A stretch of 13,490 bases of DNA from Methanomicrobiales archaeon (GCA_028678965.1 JAJRCM010000156.1:1-13490), one strand, 5' to 3'; positions 1 through 6,694 are shown, counted from the first letter of the stretch. Notes: generated from the letters alone by a model not told the origin. A program made the numbers and translations.

Positions 1-465
1 CTCGATATCGAATGGACCTCTGAGCGAGTGCCAGGTGCCTTTTTTGCCTCAGAAATGTTCCTCCATTTCGCCCAGATCCTCGATGAATGGGCTGTTGCCG
101 ATCCCGGCATCCTCACCTATTTCGGGAACGAATCCCTGATGGAAAAGTCGCATGGCCAGAGCCACATGGCGTATTTCAGGCACCGGTTCAGGATCAAGGG
201 CCTCTACCTGCTCGATGAACCAGAGAATGCGCTTTCCCCCCGGATGCAGCTCGAACTGTTGAAGCTCTTTCAGGAGCTCAACACCCTCGGTACCACCCAG
301 TTTATCATCGCCACCCACTCCCCCATTCTGCTCGCCTTTCCTGACGCCGAAATTTACAGTTTCGATCACACCCCCATCCAAAAGGTAGCCTACGAAGAGA
401 CCGATTACTACCAGATCTACCGTGATTTTCTGACCAATCGCGAGCGGTATCTCACCACTCTGTAA
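1..465 (+). CDS. AAA/ABC-type ATPase, C-terminal part (gene truncated by window edge)
   Basis: This is the 3' part of a gene whose start lies before the window; the frame is open from base 1. About 154 residues are visible. An ABC-like signature (SHGQS, bases 148-162) is followed by a Walker B segment (LLDEPE, bases 208-225) and then by IIATHSP, the switch-histidine segment typical of stand-alone AAA_21/COG3910-like predicted ATPases. The Walker A loop must lie upstream. Such proteins are soluble, not attached to a transporter, and their roles are varied and mostly unknown. The frame ends in TAA 51 bases before the convergent HNH-like gene, so the two are not co-transcribed. The family call is firm; the biological role is not. 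Confidence 0.85.
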   Translation, partial: LDIEWTSERVPGAFFASEMFLHFAQILDEWAVADPGILTYFGNESLMEKSHGQSHMAYFRHRFRIKGLYLLDEPENALSPRMQLELLKLFQELNTLGTTQFIIATHSPILLAFPDAEIYSFDHTPIQKVAYEETDYYQIYRDFLTNRERYLTTL

Positions 466-516
466 CTTCTGGCTCGCACCTGAAGGTCACATACCGAAGA
501 TGAGCTGGGTGGTTTG

Positions 517-882
517 TCATGCCTCAAGGAAGAATTGTTCCATATCGGTATTCGGCGGGGTGTATGGTTTGGGAGTATAGGCCAGGATCTGCCGTATCTG
601 GTGCCGGATCATCTCTGGCCGCTCTCGTATCAGCTCCTCCTGTTCGGATATCGGAACAGAAAAGGCGTGGAGATCCCAGTGACACCACGTACAGAGCACA
701 AGCAGGAACCCCTCAAGGTCAGCCGGGAGCTGCTGCTGCGCCACCTTCTCATCGATCATCGTATGAATCCCAAGTTCATCAAGGGGATGCTCCCTGCCAC
801 ACAGCTCGCACCGTAAACTGACCACCAGTTTGATCTTCTTTGCCTTGATAGGGTAGGTGTAGAAGAAACGCAGGGTTGTCAT
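517..882 (-). CDS. Short HNH-like zinc protein
   Basis: A protein of 121 residues with the zinc pattern of HNH nucleases: C25-x2-C28, H40 in an IHTMID segment, then C64-x2-C67-H68-x3-H72. HNH proteins cut DNA using a beta-beta-alpha metal site. Here the usual asparagine before the second cysteine pair is not evident (EGFLLVLC), and the HH pair is reduced to one histidine, so nuclease activity is uncertain and a structural zinc fold is possible. The frame stays open to base 1206, but the upstream part has no domain-like character. I chose the ATG at 882 because a TATA-like element lies about 40 bases before it (922-929) and the recognisable domain begins just after. It is convergent with the ATPase gene and divergent from aIF-1A. 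Confidence 0.68.
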   Translation of the reverse strand: MTTLRFFYTYPIKAKKIKLVVSLRCELCGREHPLDELGIHTMIDEKVAQQQLPADLEGFLLVLCTWCHWDLHAFSVPISEQEELIRERPEMIRHQIRQILAYTPKPYTPPNTDMEQFFLEA

Positions 883-921
883 CCGACTGGTTCCCCGTAC
901 TTCTGACAGGGAGCTGCAGGG

Positions 922-929
922 TAATATAG
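922..929 (-). promoter_or_regulatory. TATA-like element for the HNH-like gene
   Basis: On the minus strand this reads CTATATTA. A start of transcription about 25 bases downstream would fall near 900, leaving a leader of some 18 bases before the ATG at 882. The rest of the 883-1111 spacer shows no clear coding frame. No convincing TATA box for the plus-strand aIF-1A gene could be picked out. Confidence 0.35.
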
Positions 930-1111
930 GTTGGGCTCTCCCCTCACTGAATGGAGCGACCGTTGGAAATCGATTATGGGAGCAACTCTCACTCCTTCCC
1001 TGCCCGGCAATACAAACCTTCATCGTGCGAGACACCATTGAAATAGCCAACGGAGTTGTTTGAATTAGGAGAGATCCCAACGGTAGCAATGACCCGAGTG
1101 ATGTTAGCGTT

Positions 1112-1405
1112 GTGAACAGCACTGGGGCTCCAACGATACGTGTACGATTACCAAAAAAATGGAACCGGGAGCAATTCGCCCGCGCCGAATTGATGATGGG
1201 GGCCAATCATATCCGGGTACTGTGTGACGACGGTGTCACGCGTATGGGCCGGATCAAGGGCAAGATCAAGAAACGGGCGTGGATACGAGAAGGAGATTAT
1301 TTAATCGTCACTCCCTGGAGCTTCCAGGATACCAAGTGCGATATCTCGTACCGGTACCTTCCTCCGCAAGTTGACTGGCTCAGAAGAAATCGCTATTTAT
1401 CCTGA
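1112..1405 (+). CDS. eif1A: Translation initiation factor aIF-1A
   Basis: A 97-residue S1/OB-fold protein matching archaeal aIF-1A, which binds the A site of the small ribosomal subunit and helps tRNA and mRNA selection. Recognisable segments run through most of the length: ELMMGANHIRV, GVTRMGRIKGKIKKR, WIREGDYLIV, and the C-terminal PQVDWLRRN. The start is GTG at 1112: the frame is closed by a TGA at 1061, and between them there is no ATG, other GTG or TTG. No good ribosome binding site sits just before it, so it may be leaderless or weakly initiated. It stands alone rather than in a translation operon. Several archaea carry more than one aIF-1A copy, so this could be a second paralogue. Confidence 0.9.
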   Translation: MNSTGAPTIRVRLPKKWNREQFARAELMMGANHIRVLCDDGVTRMGRIKGKIKKRAWIREGDYLIVTPWSFQDTKCDISYRYLPPQVDWLRRNRYLS

Positions 1406-1551
1406 ATTATACTTATTTTGACCATGATCGATGGTACACCTCATTGGTTGCCATCCCTCCTCCTTTTGATGGTTACCACCGTGAATCCCTCATCTTCATA
1501 AAGAAAGAACTTTCAACAGAGCACTTATTATTGAGCGAGGTTAGACGTGGC

Positions 1552-2016
1552 ATGGGGGCTCATGTGAAAATCACGTATCAAATCCGGAAAGAACATACTG
1601 AACTTCTGGGCAGTCTGGACGGACTTACCGAACTCAAAAAAGAAGATGAAGAGAAACGCCGGGAGGGGCTTCGAGCTATCATGATCAGCCTCGATGCCCA
1701 TGGGAAGGGAGAAGAACAGACCCTCTTTCCTGCCTTACGTAAGCTGGATGCCACGAGATCGATTGCCCTCCGTGCCGTGGAGGAACACCGTATCCTGCGC
1801 ATCATCATGGCAGAAGAGACCGCGACCGGGGTGCGTGATGAGATCTGGCTCCCCCGCTTGGTGATCCTGCGGAATCTCATCAAACTGCATATGCAGCATG
1901 AGGAGGATGAGGTTCTGATGAAAGCGGATGAGCTGTTTACCGAGACATTCCTGAAAGAACTTGGTAAAAAATTTGATTTCGTGAAGAAAACGGTGAAAAA
2001 GACGTACCTATCATAG
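1552..2016 (+). CDS. Hemerythrin-like HHE-domain protein
   Basis: A soluble four-helix protein of 154 residues with the spaced ligands of hemerythrin HHE domains: H15 (KEHTELL), H50-x3-E54 (DAHGKGEE), H79 (VEEHRIL) and the H113/H116-E117 group (LHMQHEEDEV). Such domains hold a diiron centre that binds oxygen or nitric oxide, or acts in sensing or iron handling; which applies here cannot be told. The frame is open from a TTG at 1444, but the extra 36 residues look non-coding. I chose the ATG at 1552, which has GAGGT at 1537-1541, ten bases upstream. The C-terminal tail is lysine rich. There is no signal peptide. Confidence 0.85.
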   Translation: MGAHVKITYQIRKEHTELLGSLDGLTELKKEDEEKRREGLRAIMISLDAHGKGEEQTLFPALRKLDATRSIALRAVEEHRILRIIMAEETATGVRDEIWLPRLVILRNLIKLHMQHEEDEVLMKADELFTETFLKELGKKFDFVKKTVKKTYLS

Positions 2017-2238
2017 ATCGAGAGCACATTCAATCAGGCGATGTACACACCCGAACGCCCCATTGACAGGAGTCGAAACCCTGCCTCTCTGATCGACAAG
2101 CAAAGGTTTCTCCTTACCGAGGCATCAATGACCCCGATCTGCTGATTATTTGATACTCTTCTTGGCATATCTTTATCCCCCACGAATACTATCGAACACT
2201 CAACCCTTGAAAGAGGGGAGTCATTTTGGGGAATAGGT

Positions 2239-2649
2239 ATGGGTGAAAAAGAACCAATCAGATATGGATGGCTGAAGGTGATGTACGTCTGGACCATTCT
2301 CATCGCTGGGGGGTTTGGTCTGGGTTTACTCACCATGCCAGAACAGTTGCGAGCCATGTTCGGATGGCCGAGTCAAGATCCAGTACTCTTTGGGATCGTT
2401 GGATGTGTATACGTTGCATTCGGTCTTCTTGCCATTCTGGGCCTCCGGTCCCCACTTAAATTTGTTCCCCTCCTGCTCCTCCAGCTCTGCTACAAATTGA
2501 TCTGGTATCTCGTCATCTTCGTACCAACGCTCATGGCAGGGCGGGTGCAGATGTATGGGTGGGTATTTGCCGGAGTGTTTGCCACGTATATCGTCGGAAA
2601 TCTCATCGCGATTCCATTTTCATACGTATTCGAGAAAGAAGCGAGATAA
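2239..2649 (+). CDS. Conserved four-span membrane protein
   Basis: A hydrophobic protein of 136 residues with four likely membrane spans at about residues 12-32, 49-69, 75-97 and 106-128. Between the first two spans is the loop segment FGWPSQDP; between spans two and three is GLRSPLKF, followed by the aromatic LLLLQLCYKLIWYL. I recall similar uncharacterised membrane proteins with the QDP and RSPLKF segments in bacteria and archaea, but no function is known to me. The ATG at 2239 follows a G-rich stretch (GGGGAATAGGT) that can serve as the ribosome binding site. It seems to be a single-gene unit, since a T run follows and the neighbours are over 150 bases away. Confidence 0.75.
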   Translation: MGEKEPIRYGWLKVMYVWTILIAGGFGLGLLTMPEQLRAMFGWPSQDPVLFGIVGCVYVAFGLLAILGLRSPLKFVPLLLLQLCYKLIWYLVIFVPTLMAGRVQMYGWVFAGVFATYIVGNLIAIPFSYVFEKEAR

Positions 2650-2666
2650 TATCTGTTTGAATTTCA

Positions 2667-2673
2667 TTTTTTT
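2667..2673 (+). terminator. Poly-T terminator of the membrane protein gene
   Basis: Seven T in a row begin 17 bases after the stop codon of the four-span membrane protein, with no obvious hairpin before them. Archaeal RNA polymerase can end transcription at such T runs without a hairpin. Confidence 0.45.
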
Positions 2674-2815
2674 CATCATTTACGCTTGACGCTTCAGGAG
2701 ACCTGTAAGATCTATCCACTCTTCATAAATACTATTTAGACTATTTTGGATATCCTATATTACAAGAACGATACAGCATAAGGAATGTGAGGGACACTCA
2801 ATTGTTTGGTGATGC

Positions 2816-4045
2816 ATGACTGGGGGAGAGGACATTCCCAATTCTCACAACCAGTACAGCGGGAAACTATTCTCTCAACAAAGGCTGATGTACTATTTTT
2901 TCCTGCTGGGATTTTTTGCGATATTCTCAACCACCATCTCCAAGAACCCAGTCCTCCCTCTCTTCACTCAGGCACTTGGTTCCAGTGATGCCGTAATCGG
3001 GCTCATTGCAGCGATATCACCTATTGCCGGCATCCTATTCAGTTTTCCGGTTGGTGTCCTTTCCGATCATGTCGGGCGCAAGCGTCTTCTCATCAGTTCC
3101 GGTGCTATCTTCTTTATTGCTCCCCTGCTCTACCTGTTCATCGTCCATCCTTTATGGTTGATCCCTCTCCGTTTCTTCCATGGCATGGCGACAGCCATCC
3201 TCGGACCGGTCATAGCTGCTGCCATCGTTGAACGGTTCCCTGCGACAAAAGGTGAGATGCTGGGACAGTACTCATCGGCGACACTGGTGGGGCGGATGTT
3301 GGCCCCCGCTGTCGGGGGACTCGTCCTCACCTATTTTGCTGCTGCCAACGGCTTGATCGCATACCAGGTCGTTTACCTGATTGCCGCTCTCGCTGGCGCA
3401 CCGGTTTTCATTTTGACCCTGTGGTATCCTGATGACCAGAACCACCACCGTTCGATCATCAGCATGACCTCCTTCAAAGAGAGTTTTCGTGTCTTTTTCT
3501 CCAATCCGAGGCTCCGGGCAACGGCCTCTGCGGATATGGCGACCTACTTTGCGTATGGAGCATTCGAGACATTTCTTCCCGTTTTTCTGATAGGAAAGGG
3601 AATAAATCCCTATCAGATCGGGATTATTTTTTCCGCCCAGGTGGTGCTGATTGCCGTCACCAAACCATTTTTCGGTCGGCTCTCCGACCGTATCGATAAA
3701 CGGATACAGATTATCGCGGGGCTTCTGGTACTAGGAGGATCAGTCGCTGCTATTCCTCACTCTTCGACGTTTTTCGAGTTCCTGGCACTGAGTATGGTAA
3801 CGGGATTCGGGATATCCCTGTCCACCATCGCGACGAGCGCTTATATTGCCGATGTCGCACAGCGACAACAGGTAGGTGCCTCCATGGGCGCACTCTCATC
3901 AACCATGGATGTGGGTCACTCTCTTGGGCCACTCATCACCGGAATCATCATCACGGAAATGAACTTTTCCGCAGGATTTTTGATGAGCAGTATCCTGATC
4001 ATCATCGTCACTGGTTTTTTTGCATGGTCGGTGAAAGAACAGTGA
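2816..4045 (+). CDS. MFS transporter, probable drug or metabolite exporter
   Basis: A protein of 409 residues, the usual length for a 12-span major facilitator superfamily carrier. Motif A is present in both halves: GVLSDHVGRKR at about residues 80-90 and GRLSDRIDKR at about 287-296, each in the loop between spans two and three of its half. The substrate cannot be read from the sequence; the fold is typical of proton-driven exporters in the inner membrane. I kept the ATG at 2816 because GGTGAT lies directly before it and pairs with the 16S rRNA 3' end; an internal ATG at 2888 (MYYFF) at the edge of span one is the alternative. A TATA-like CCTATATTA lies at 2753-2761. No partner gene is adjacent in the same direction. 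Confidence 0.88.
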   Translation: MTGGEDIPNSHNQYSGKLFSQQRLMYYFFLLGFFAIFSTTISKNPVLPLFTQALGSSDAVIGLIAAISPIAGILFSFPVGVLSDHVGRKRLLISSGAIFFIAPLLYLFIVHPLWLIPLRFFHGMATAILGPVIAAAIVERFPATKGEMLGQYSSATLVGRMLAPAVGGLVLTYFAAANGLIAYQVVYLIAALAGAPVFILTLWYPDDQNHHRSIISMTSFKESFRVFFSNPRLRATASADMATYFAYGAFETFLPVFLIGKGINPYQIGIIFSAQVVLIAVTKPFFGRLSDRIDKRIQIIAGLLVLGGSVAAIPHSSTFFEFLALSMVTGFGISLSTIATSAYIADVAQRQQVGASMGALSSTMDVGHSLGPLITGIIITEMNFSAGFLMSSILIIIVTGFFAWSVKEQ

Positions 4046-4164
4046 CGTGCCTTTTATCCTGACCACCTATGGATGGAACTCCTGGAATGACTTCCGTGGA
4101 GAAAAGAGGTGGGGGAATTTTGGCTACCGAAAATCATCATTTCAGATAACCTTGGGAGGATGGG

Positions 4165-4311
4165 TTATTTGGTACCCTCCCCTTTAACCATCATCCGTCC
4201 ACAGACAAGACACAGAGGTGCGTTATGGCCTGGTCCGAATTTATAGTCAAGATGGTACGGTTTTGCATGTTCAAACGGTGTGCCTTCGTGATTACAGTGA
4301 TATTTTTCCAT
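4165..4311 (-). CDS. Small Cys/His protein, zinc-ribbon-like (48 aa)
   Basis: A 48-residue basic protein with possible metal ligands C6 and H8 (YHCNHEG) and C34-x2-C37 (PLCLVCGR), and a histidine-rich middle. This spacing suggests one small zinc-binding fold; no family is recognised with certainty. The frame is open further upstream to 4353, but the start at 4311 is strongly marked by GGAGGT six bases ahead on the minus strand. A TATA-like TATTTATT on the same strand, near 4367-4374, would give a leader of about 35 bases. It lies divergently from the ferritin-like gene across a 251-base spacer, so a shared control is possible but unproven. Confidence 0.68.
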   Translation of the reverse strand: MEKYHCNHEGTPFEHAKPYHLDYKFGPGHNAPLCLVCGRMMVKGEGTK

Positions 4312-4415
4312 CCTGTTACCTCCTGTTTTTACAGTCTCTGCAAGTATGGCCATATTCTCAACGAATGAATAAATAGTTTCTATACGTCGATTACCGTCTT
4401 CTTGTTGATACGAGA

Positions 4416-4438
4416 TGATGCCAGACTCCGAGGCATCA
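4416..4438. repeat. Perfect 7-bp inverted repeat in the divergent spacer
   Basis: TGATGCC at 4416-4422 and GGCATCA at 4432-4438 are exact inverted copies separated by nine bases. The element lies in the spacer between the 48-residue zinc-ribbon-like gene and the ferritin-like gene, upstream of both. It is followed by A residues on the plus strand and so is not shaped as a terminator for either gene. It may be a regulator binding site or an RNA hairpin. Confidence 0.4.
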
Positions 4439-4464
4439 CGTAAAAAACCCGATAATGAAAAAAG

Positions 4465-4483
4465 AGGTATTCTGTATATACCT
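4465..4483. promoter_or_regulatory. Inverted repeat AGGTAT/ATACCT upstream of the ferritin-like gene
   Basis: Exact 6-bp half sites AGGTAT (4465-4470) and ATACCT (4478-4483) flank a 7-base spacer. A related segment, TGTATACC, recurs at 4502-4509, about 15 bases before the TATA box. Dyads in this position are typical of transcription-factor sites, and a metal-responsive regulator would fit the neighbouring iron gene, but no regulator is identified. Confidence 0.35.
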
Positions 4484-4524
4484 AAAGTTTTGAGAGAGGC
4501 ATGTATACCATACCCTCAAAAGTG

Positions 4525-4532
4525 TTATATAA
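4525..4532 (+). promoter_or_regulatory. TATA box of the ferritin-like gene
   Basis: TTATATAA is a near-consensus archaeal TATA box. Transcription would start around 4553, leaving about ten bases before the ATG at 4563. GTGAT at 4556-4560 could act as a short ribosome binding site, or the message may be nearly leaderless. Confidence 0.65.
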
Positions 4533-4562
4533 TTGTTCGGGAGACTGGTATTTCAGTGATAA

Positions 4563-5003
4563 ATGATGATTGAACCCGCTACCAAAGCAAGTAGTACCCT
4601 GAAGGAGATGCTGAACCGAGCAATCGCCATGGAAATTGCAGTCAGTGTTCAGTACATGTGGCAGCACGTACAAGCGACCGGTGTCAAGGCAGTCGCCGTG
4701 CAAAACGTCTTCCGTGAAACGGCCATCACCGAGATGAAGCATGCGGAAAAGATTGCAGAGCGGCTATGGTACCTGACCGGCACCCCGACCACACAGCCCA
4801 CCAAGATCAATGTCGGTGGAAACCTCAAGGAGTTTCTGGAGAACAATGCAAAAGCGGAACTGGAGGCAATTACCTTCTACAAACAGATTGTAAAGCAGGC
4901 AGAGAGCGAGGGAGACGTTACAACCGCTTTCATATTCAAGGAAATTCTAGAGGACGAAGAGGAGCATCACGATACGTTCACCACGATCCTGGAAGAGGTG
5001 TAA
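4563..5003 (+). CDS. Ferritin-like diiron protein (bacterioferritin/DPS-like)
   Basis: A soluble four-helix-bundle protein of 146 residues. The diiron ligand pattern of the ferritin/bacterioferritin group is intact: E24 (AIAMEIAVS), E57-x2-H60 (TEMKHAE), a glutamate at 99 or 101 (KAELEAI), and E132-x2-H135 (DEEEHHD). The 33-residue step between the first two ligands matches bacterioferritin. Members oxidise and store iron or consume peroxide; the exact activity is not shown here. No obvious haem-ligand methionine can be assigned. Two ATG codons follow one another at 4563 and 4566; either may be used. It has its own TATA box and terminator, so it is a single-gene unit. Confidence 0.85.
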   Translation: MMIEPATKASSTLKEMLNRAIAMEIAVSVQYMWQHVQATGVKAVAVQNVFRETAITEMKHAEKIAERLWYLTGTPTTQPTKINVGGNLKEFLENNAKAELEAITFYKQIVKQAESEGDVTTAFIFKEILEDEEEHHDTFTTILEEV

Positions 5004-5031
5004 GGAATACCACTTCCTGGTATCCCTTTTT
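5004..5031 (+). terminator. Hairpin terminator after the ferritin-like gene
   Basis: GGAATACCA (5004-5012) pairs with TGGTATCCC (5018-5026), with one A/C mismatch and a CTTCC loop. Five T follow directly at 5027-5031. The stem begins at the base after the stop codon. Confidence 0.6.
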
Positions 5032-5279
5032 AACAAACTCAAAATAACCACCGCCAATTCGATAGACAGAGATTCTTTCGTTTAGAGTGGCTCCTTATCA
5101 TACAATATACTCCCGAGGTTTGGCAATTCTTTGAGGAGAGGTTAGTCTAGTCCCGGTGCAACATCATGCCGAAGCATCATGTAAGGATCATTTGTTGGGG
5201 GGTATTTGTTAAAGGAAAAAAGTGTCCACCCCTGTAAAATTAATATCATGTTGAGGATTACGATCTATCTTGAGTTACC
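5032..5279. other. AT-rich spacer with no recognised gene
   Basis: This stretch between the ferritin terminator and the promoter of the 41-residue membrane protein has no convincing frame with a start and ribosome binding site. A GGGGT near 5200 and an ACCCC near 5229 could pair over a long loop, which is weak evidence. Nothing else was recognised. Confidence 0.4.
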
Positions 5280-5287
5280 TTTTTATG
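5280..5287 (+). promoter_or_regulatory. TATA-like element before the 41-residue membrane protein
   Basis: TTTTTATG lies about 55 bases before the ATG at 5339. A transcription start near 5309 would leave a leader of about 30 bases that contains the ribosome binding site at 5327-5336. Confidence 0.4.
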
Positions 5288-5338
5288 TTTTTTGATACAG
5301 TATCTCATACCCATTCTGGGTACTGCGAGGGATGATAA

Positions 5339-5464
5339 ATGAGGCCATATCGGTTGATTGGAATGATAATTGCGGGTGCAATAGTTCTACTGGTGGTAGT
5401 ATCTCTCGTTATACCATTCATTCGACATGCATGTGGAGAATTGTGCGAAAGGACTGGTGAATAA
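5339..5464 (+). CDS. Single-span small membrane protein (41 aa) with two-cysteine tail
   Basis: This short frame reads MRPYRLIG, then one hydrophobic span (about residues 7-28), and ends in a polar tail HACGELCERTGE with C32 and C36. The basic N-terminus suggests the N-terminus stays inside and the cysteine tail faces outward. Support for a real gene is a clear ribosome binding site (GAGGGATGAT at 5327-5336), a TATA-like element at the expected distance, and a plausible protein. No family is recognised. It sits alone between the ferritin-like and PPOX genes. The C-x3-C tail could bind metal or form a disulfide, which is only an inference. Confidence 0.55.
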   Translation: MRPYRLIGMIIAGAIVLLVVVSLVIPFIRHACGELCERTGE

Positions 5465-5587
5465 AAACATCTCGATTTTCTTTCAGACTCCAGCACCTCT
5501 ATTGAGTAACTCTCCATTTTATTCTATGGCCTTATCACCCACTCCCACATCTCAGTTATTGTATGGTTTCTTCTCCCAGAAAGAAAA

Positions 5588-5603
5588 GTCAATATATATT
5601 GAC
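5588..5603. promoter_or_regulatory. Perfect 16-bp palindrome overlapping the PPOX gene TATA box
   Basis: GTCAATATATATTGAC is an exact palindrome, and its AT centre is the only good TATA box before the PPOX gene. Transcription would start near 5621, about 14 bases before the ATG at 5635. A dimeric repressor bound here would compete directly with TBP, so this is a likely operator. The cognate regulator is unknown. Confidence 0.55.
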
Positions 5604-5634
5604 ATCTCTTTTTCTGAAATGTTGGTGAGTATCC

Positions 5635-6057
5635 ATGGTGAAGATGCCCGAAGATCTGGTACTCCTGCTCAACGAATGGCACACAATTCCTGTGGCAACC
5701 GTTGGGAAGGAGGGAAAGCCCAACGTTGCTGGCAAATCGTTGATGGTCAGGGATAATGAATCGTTGATCTGGGGTGAACTCTACTTCATGCAGACGTATG
5801 AAAATCTTCTTCAAAATCCTGTCGCATCGATCTGTGTCTGGCAGAGAAAACCACCGTACAAAGCCTACAAGATGAACGGAAGGGTTGAGATTCATGAAGA
5901 CGATGCTGTCGCAGATCAGCTGAATGAACATATGCGTATGGGTCACGGGGCAGATTTCAAGCCCCGGAAAAAGAAGATGGCAGCGGTTGTTTTTCTAGTT
6001 GAAGAGATTTACGATCAGACTCCACGTCTTGAATCCGGTGGAAAACGGATTATGTAA
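5635..6057 (+). CDS. Pyridoxamine 5'-phosphate oxidase-family flavin-binding protein
   Basis: A 140-residue split-barrel protein of the PPOX type, which usually binds FMN (or F420 in some archaeal and actinobacterial relatives) as a homodimer. Typical features are the N-terminal strand pair with TIPVATVGKEGKPNVA (about residues 17-32), the central WGELYFMQTYENLLQNP, and a strand VASICVWQRK, followed by NGRVEIHED. It is too short for a true pyridoxamine phosphate oxidase, and vitamin B6 synthesis should not be assumed; reductase or flavin-handling roles are common in this group. The ATG at 5635 has GGTGA at 5624-5628. An internal ATG at 5644 is less likely. It is a single-gene unit with a palindromic promoter and its own terminator. 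Confidence 0.82.
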   Translation: MVKMPEDLVLLLNEWHTIPVATVGKEGKPNVAGKSLMVRDNESLIWGELYFMQTYENLLQNPVASICVWQRKPPYKAYKMNGRVEIHEDDAVADQLNEHMRMGHGADFKPRKKKMAAVVFLVEEIYDQTPRLESGGKRIM

Positions 6058-6087
6058 ACGAAAAGCTGACAAGCCCTGAAAATGTTT

Positions 6088-6106
6088 GGGGAAATATTCT
6101 CCTTTT
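6088..6106 (+). terminator. Hairpin terminator after the PPOX gene
   Basis: GGGGAA (6088-6093) pairs with TTCTCC (6097-6102), including one G-T wobble, around a three-base loop. Four T follow at 6103-6106. It lies 30 bases after the PPOX stop codon. Confidence 0.5.
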
Positions 6107-6121
6107 AATTATATAGCATCC

Positions 6122-6143
6122 CCCGGTGGCGTAGCACACCGGG
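6122..6143. repeat. GC-rich perfect hairpin in AT-rich spacer
   Basis: CCCGGTG (6122-6128) and CACCGGG (6137-6143) are exact inverted copies around an eight-base loop. The element stands out as a GC-rich island in an AT-rich spacer and directly follows AATTATATAG (6107-6116), which could be a TATA box. No T run follows, so it is not an ordinary terminator. It may be a protein-binding site, a repetitive palindromic element or part of a small RNA. Confidence 0.45.
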
Positions 6144-6239
6144 TACAATTAAAATGCATCATTGCTGTCCTTTCGATAAGAATAGCTCCTCATGAATCTG
6201 AGAAGGTACGATGCATCGAGTAAAGGATAATTATATATA

Positions 6240-6253
6240 TTAGATATATCTAA
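6240..6253. promoter_or_regulatory. 14-bp palindrome in the promoter region of the DUF2178-HTH pair
   Basis: TTAGATATATCTAA is a perfect palindrome next to TATA-like sequence (6231-6241), about 100 bases before the DUF2178 start. The small HTH protein encoded in this operon is a plausible binder, which would make the operon self-regulated; this is an inference from position only. A second perfect palindrome, CGATGCATCG, lies at 6209-6218. Confidence 0.45.
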
Positions 6254-6355
6254 CATAAAGTTATACAAAAAAAACAAAATGTTCGTAATGGATAATATGA
6301 AGTGAACAAACTCTGATTGAAATGACTCAAAAAAACTTGAAGGGAGGTAATTGAT

Positions 6356-6694
6356 GTGACAGAACTCATATGGCTTTTTGTTAGTATTGGAATCGGAGTC
6401 GTCATTGTATTCCTTGGAATTGTATACGTTATATTGAGACTTCGAGATAAAACGTCAGGTTTCCCTGCCCAGGACGAAAGGACACAGAGGATCAGTGGAA
6501 TGGCCGCAAGGTATGCACTGCATATAGGTCTATATTTCATGATGGGTGTTATGTTCGTACTTATTATCGGTCAGGAATTTTTAGACCTGCCAGATGTAAG
6601 CGCAGGACCGGTACTCATTGCATCTATGTTGGTATTCAGTCTAACGTATCTTGGATTGCAATTCTATTTTGACAGAAAACGGGATCAAGTATGA
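6356..6694 (+). CDS. DUF2178-like three-span membrane protein
   Basis: A protein of 112 residues with three likely membrane spans at about 4-27, 51-72 and 83-104. The loop after the first span holds the acidic and basic segment [17 protein letters not shown], which resembles the DER.rri pattern of DUF2178 proteins. No biochemical role is known for the family. The start is GTG at 6356, preceded at seven bases by GGAGGT (6343-6348); the overlapping ATG at 6354 runs at once into a stop. The last four bases (ATGA) overlap the start of the HTH gene, which indicates coupled translation. Archaea often pair a DUF2178-like protein with a small HTH regulator, so the context supports the call. Confidence 0.75.
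   Translation: MTELIWLFVSIGIGVVIVFLGIVYVILRLRDKTSGFPAQDERTQRISGMAARYALHIGLYFMMGVMFVLIIGQEFLDLPDVSAGPVLIASMLVFSLTYLGLQFYFDRKRDQV

Noticed and set aside
1..882. ATPase next to an HNH protein, as in Septu-type defence pairs
   Set aside because: The two genes are on opposite strands and converge, the HNH site is degenerate and the ATPase is only partly visible. Co-transcription, expected for such a system, is excluded.
883..1206. N-terminal extension of the HNH-like protein
   Set aside because: The frame is open, but the sequence looks non-coding, overlaps the aIF-1A start and lies upstream of the TATA-like element.
1444..1551. TTG-initiated extension of the hemerythrin-like protein
   Set aside because: The extra residues do not resemble the family, and the ATG at 1552 has a ribosome binding site.
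2050..2140. tRNA gene on the minus strand
   Set aside because: An acceptor-like and a T-arm-like stem can be drawn, but the T loop is out of register, the D arm is poor and the anticodon loop would be 13 bases.
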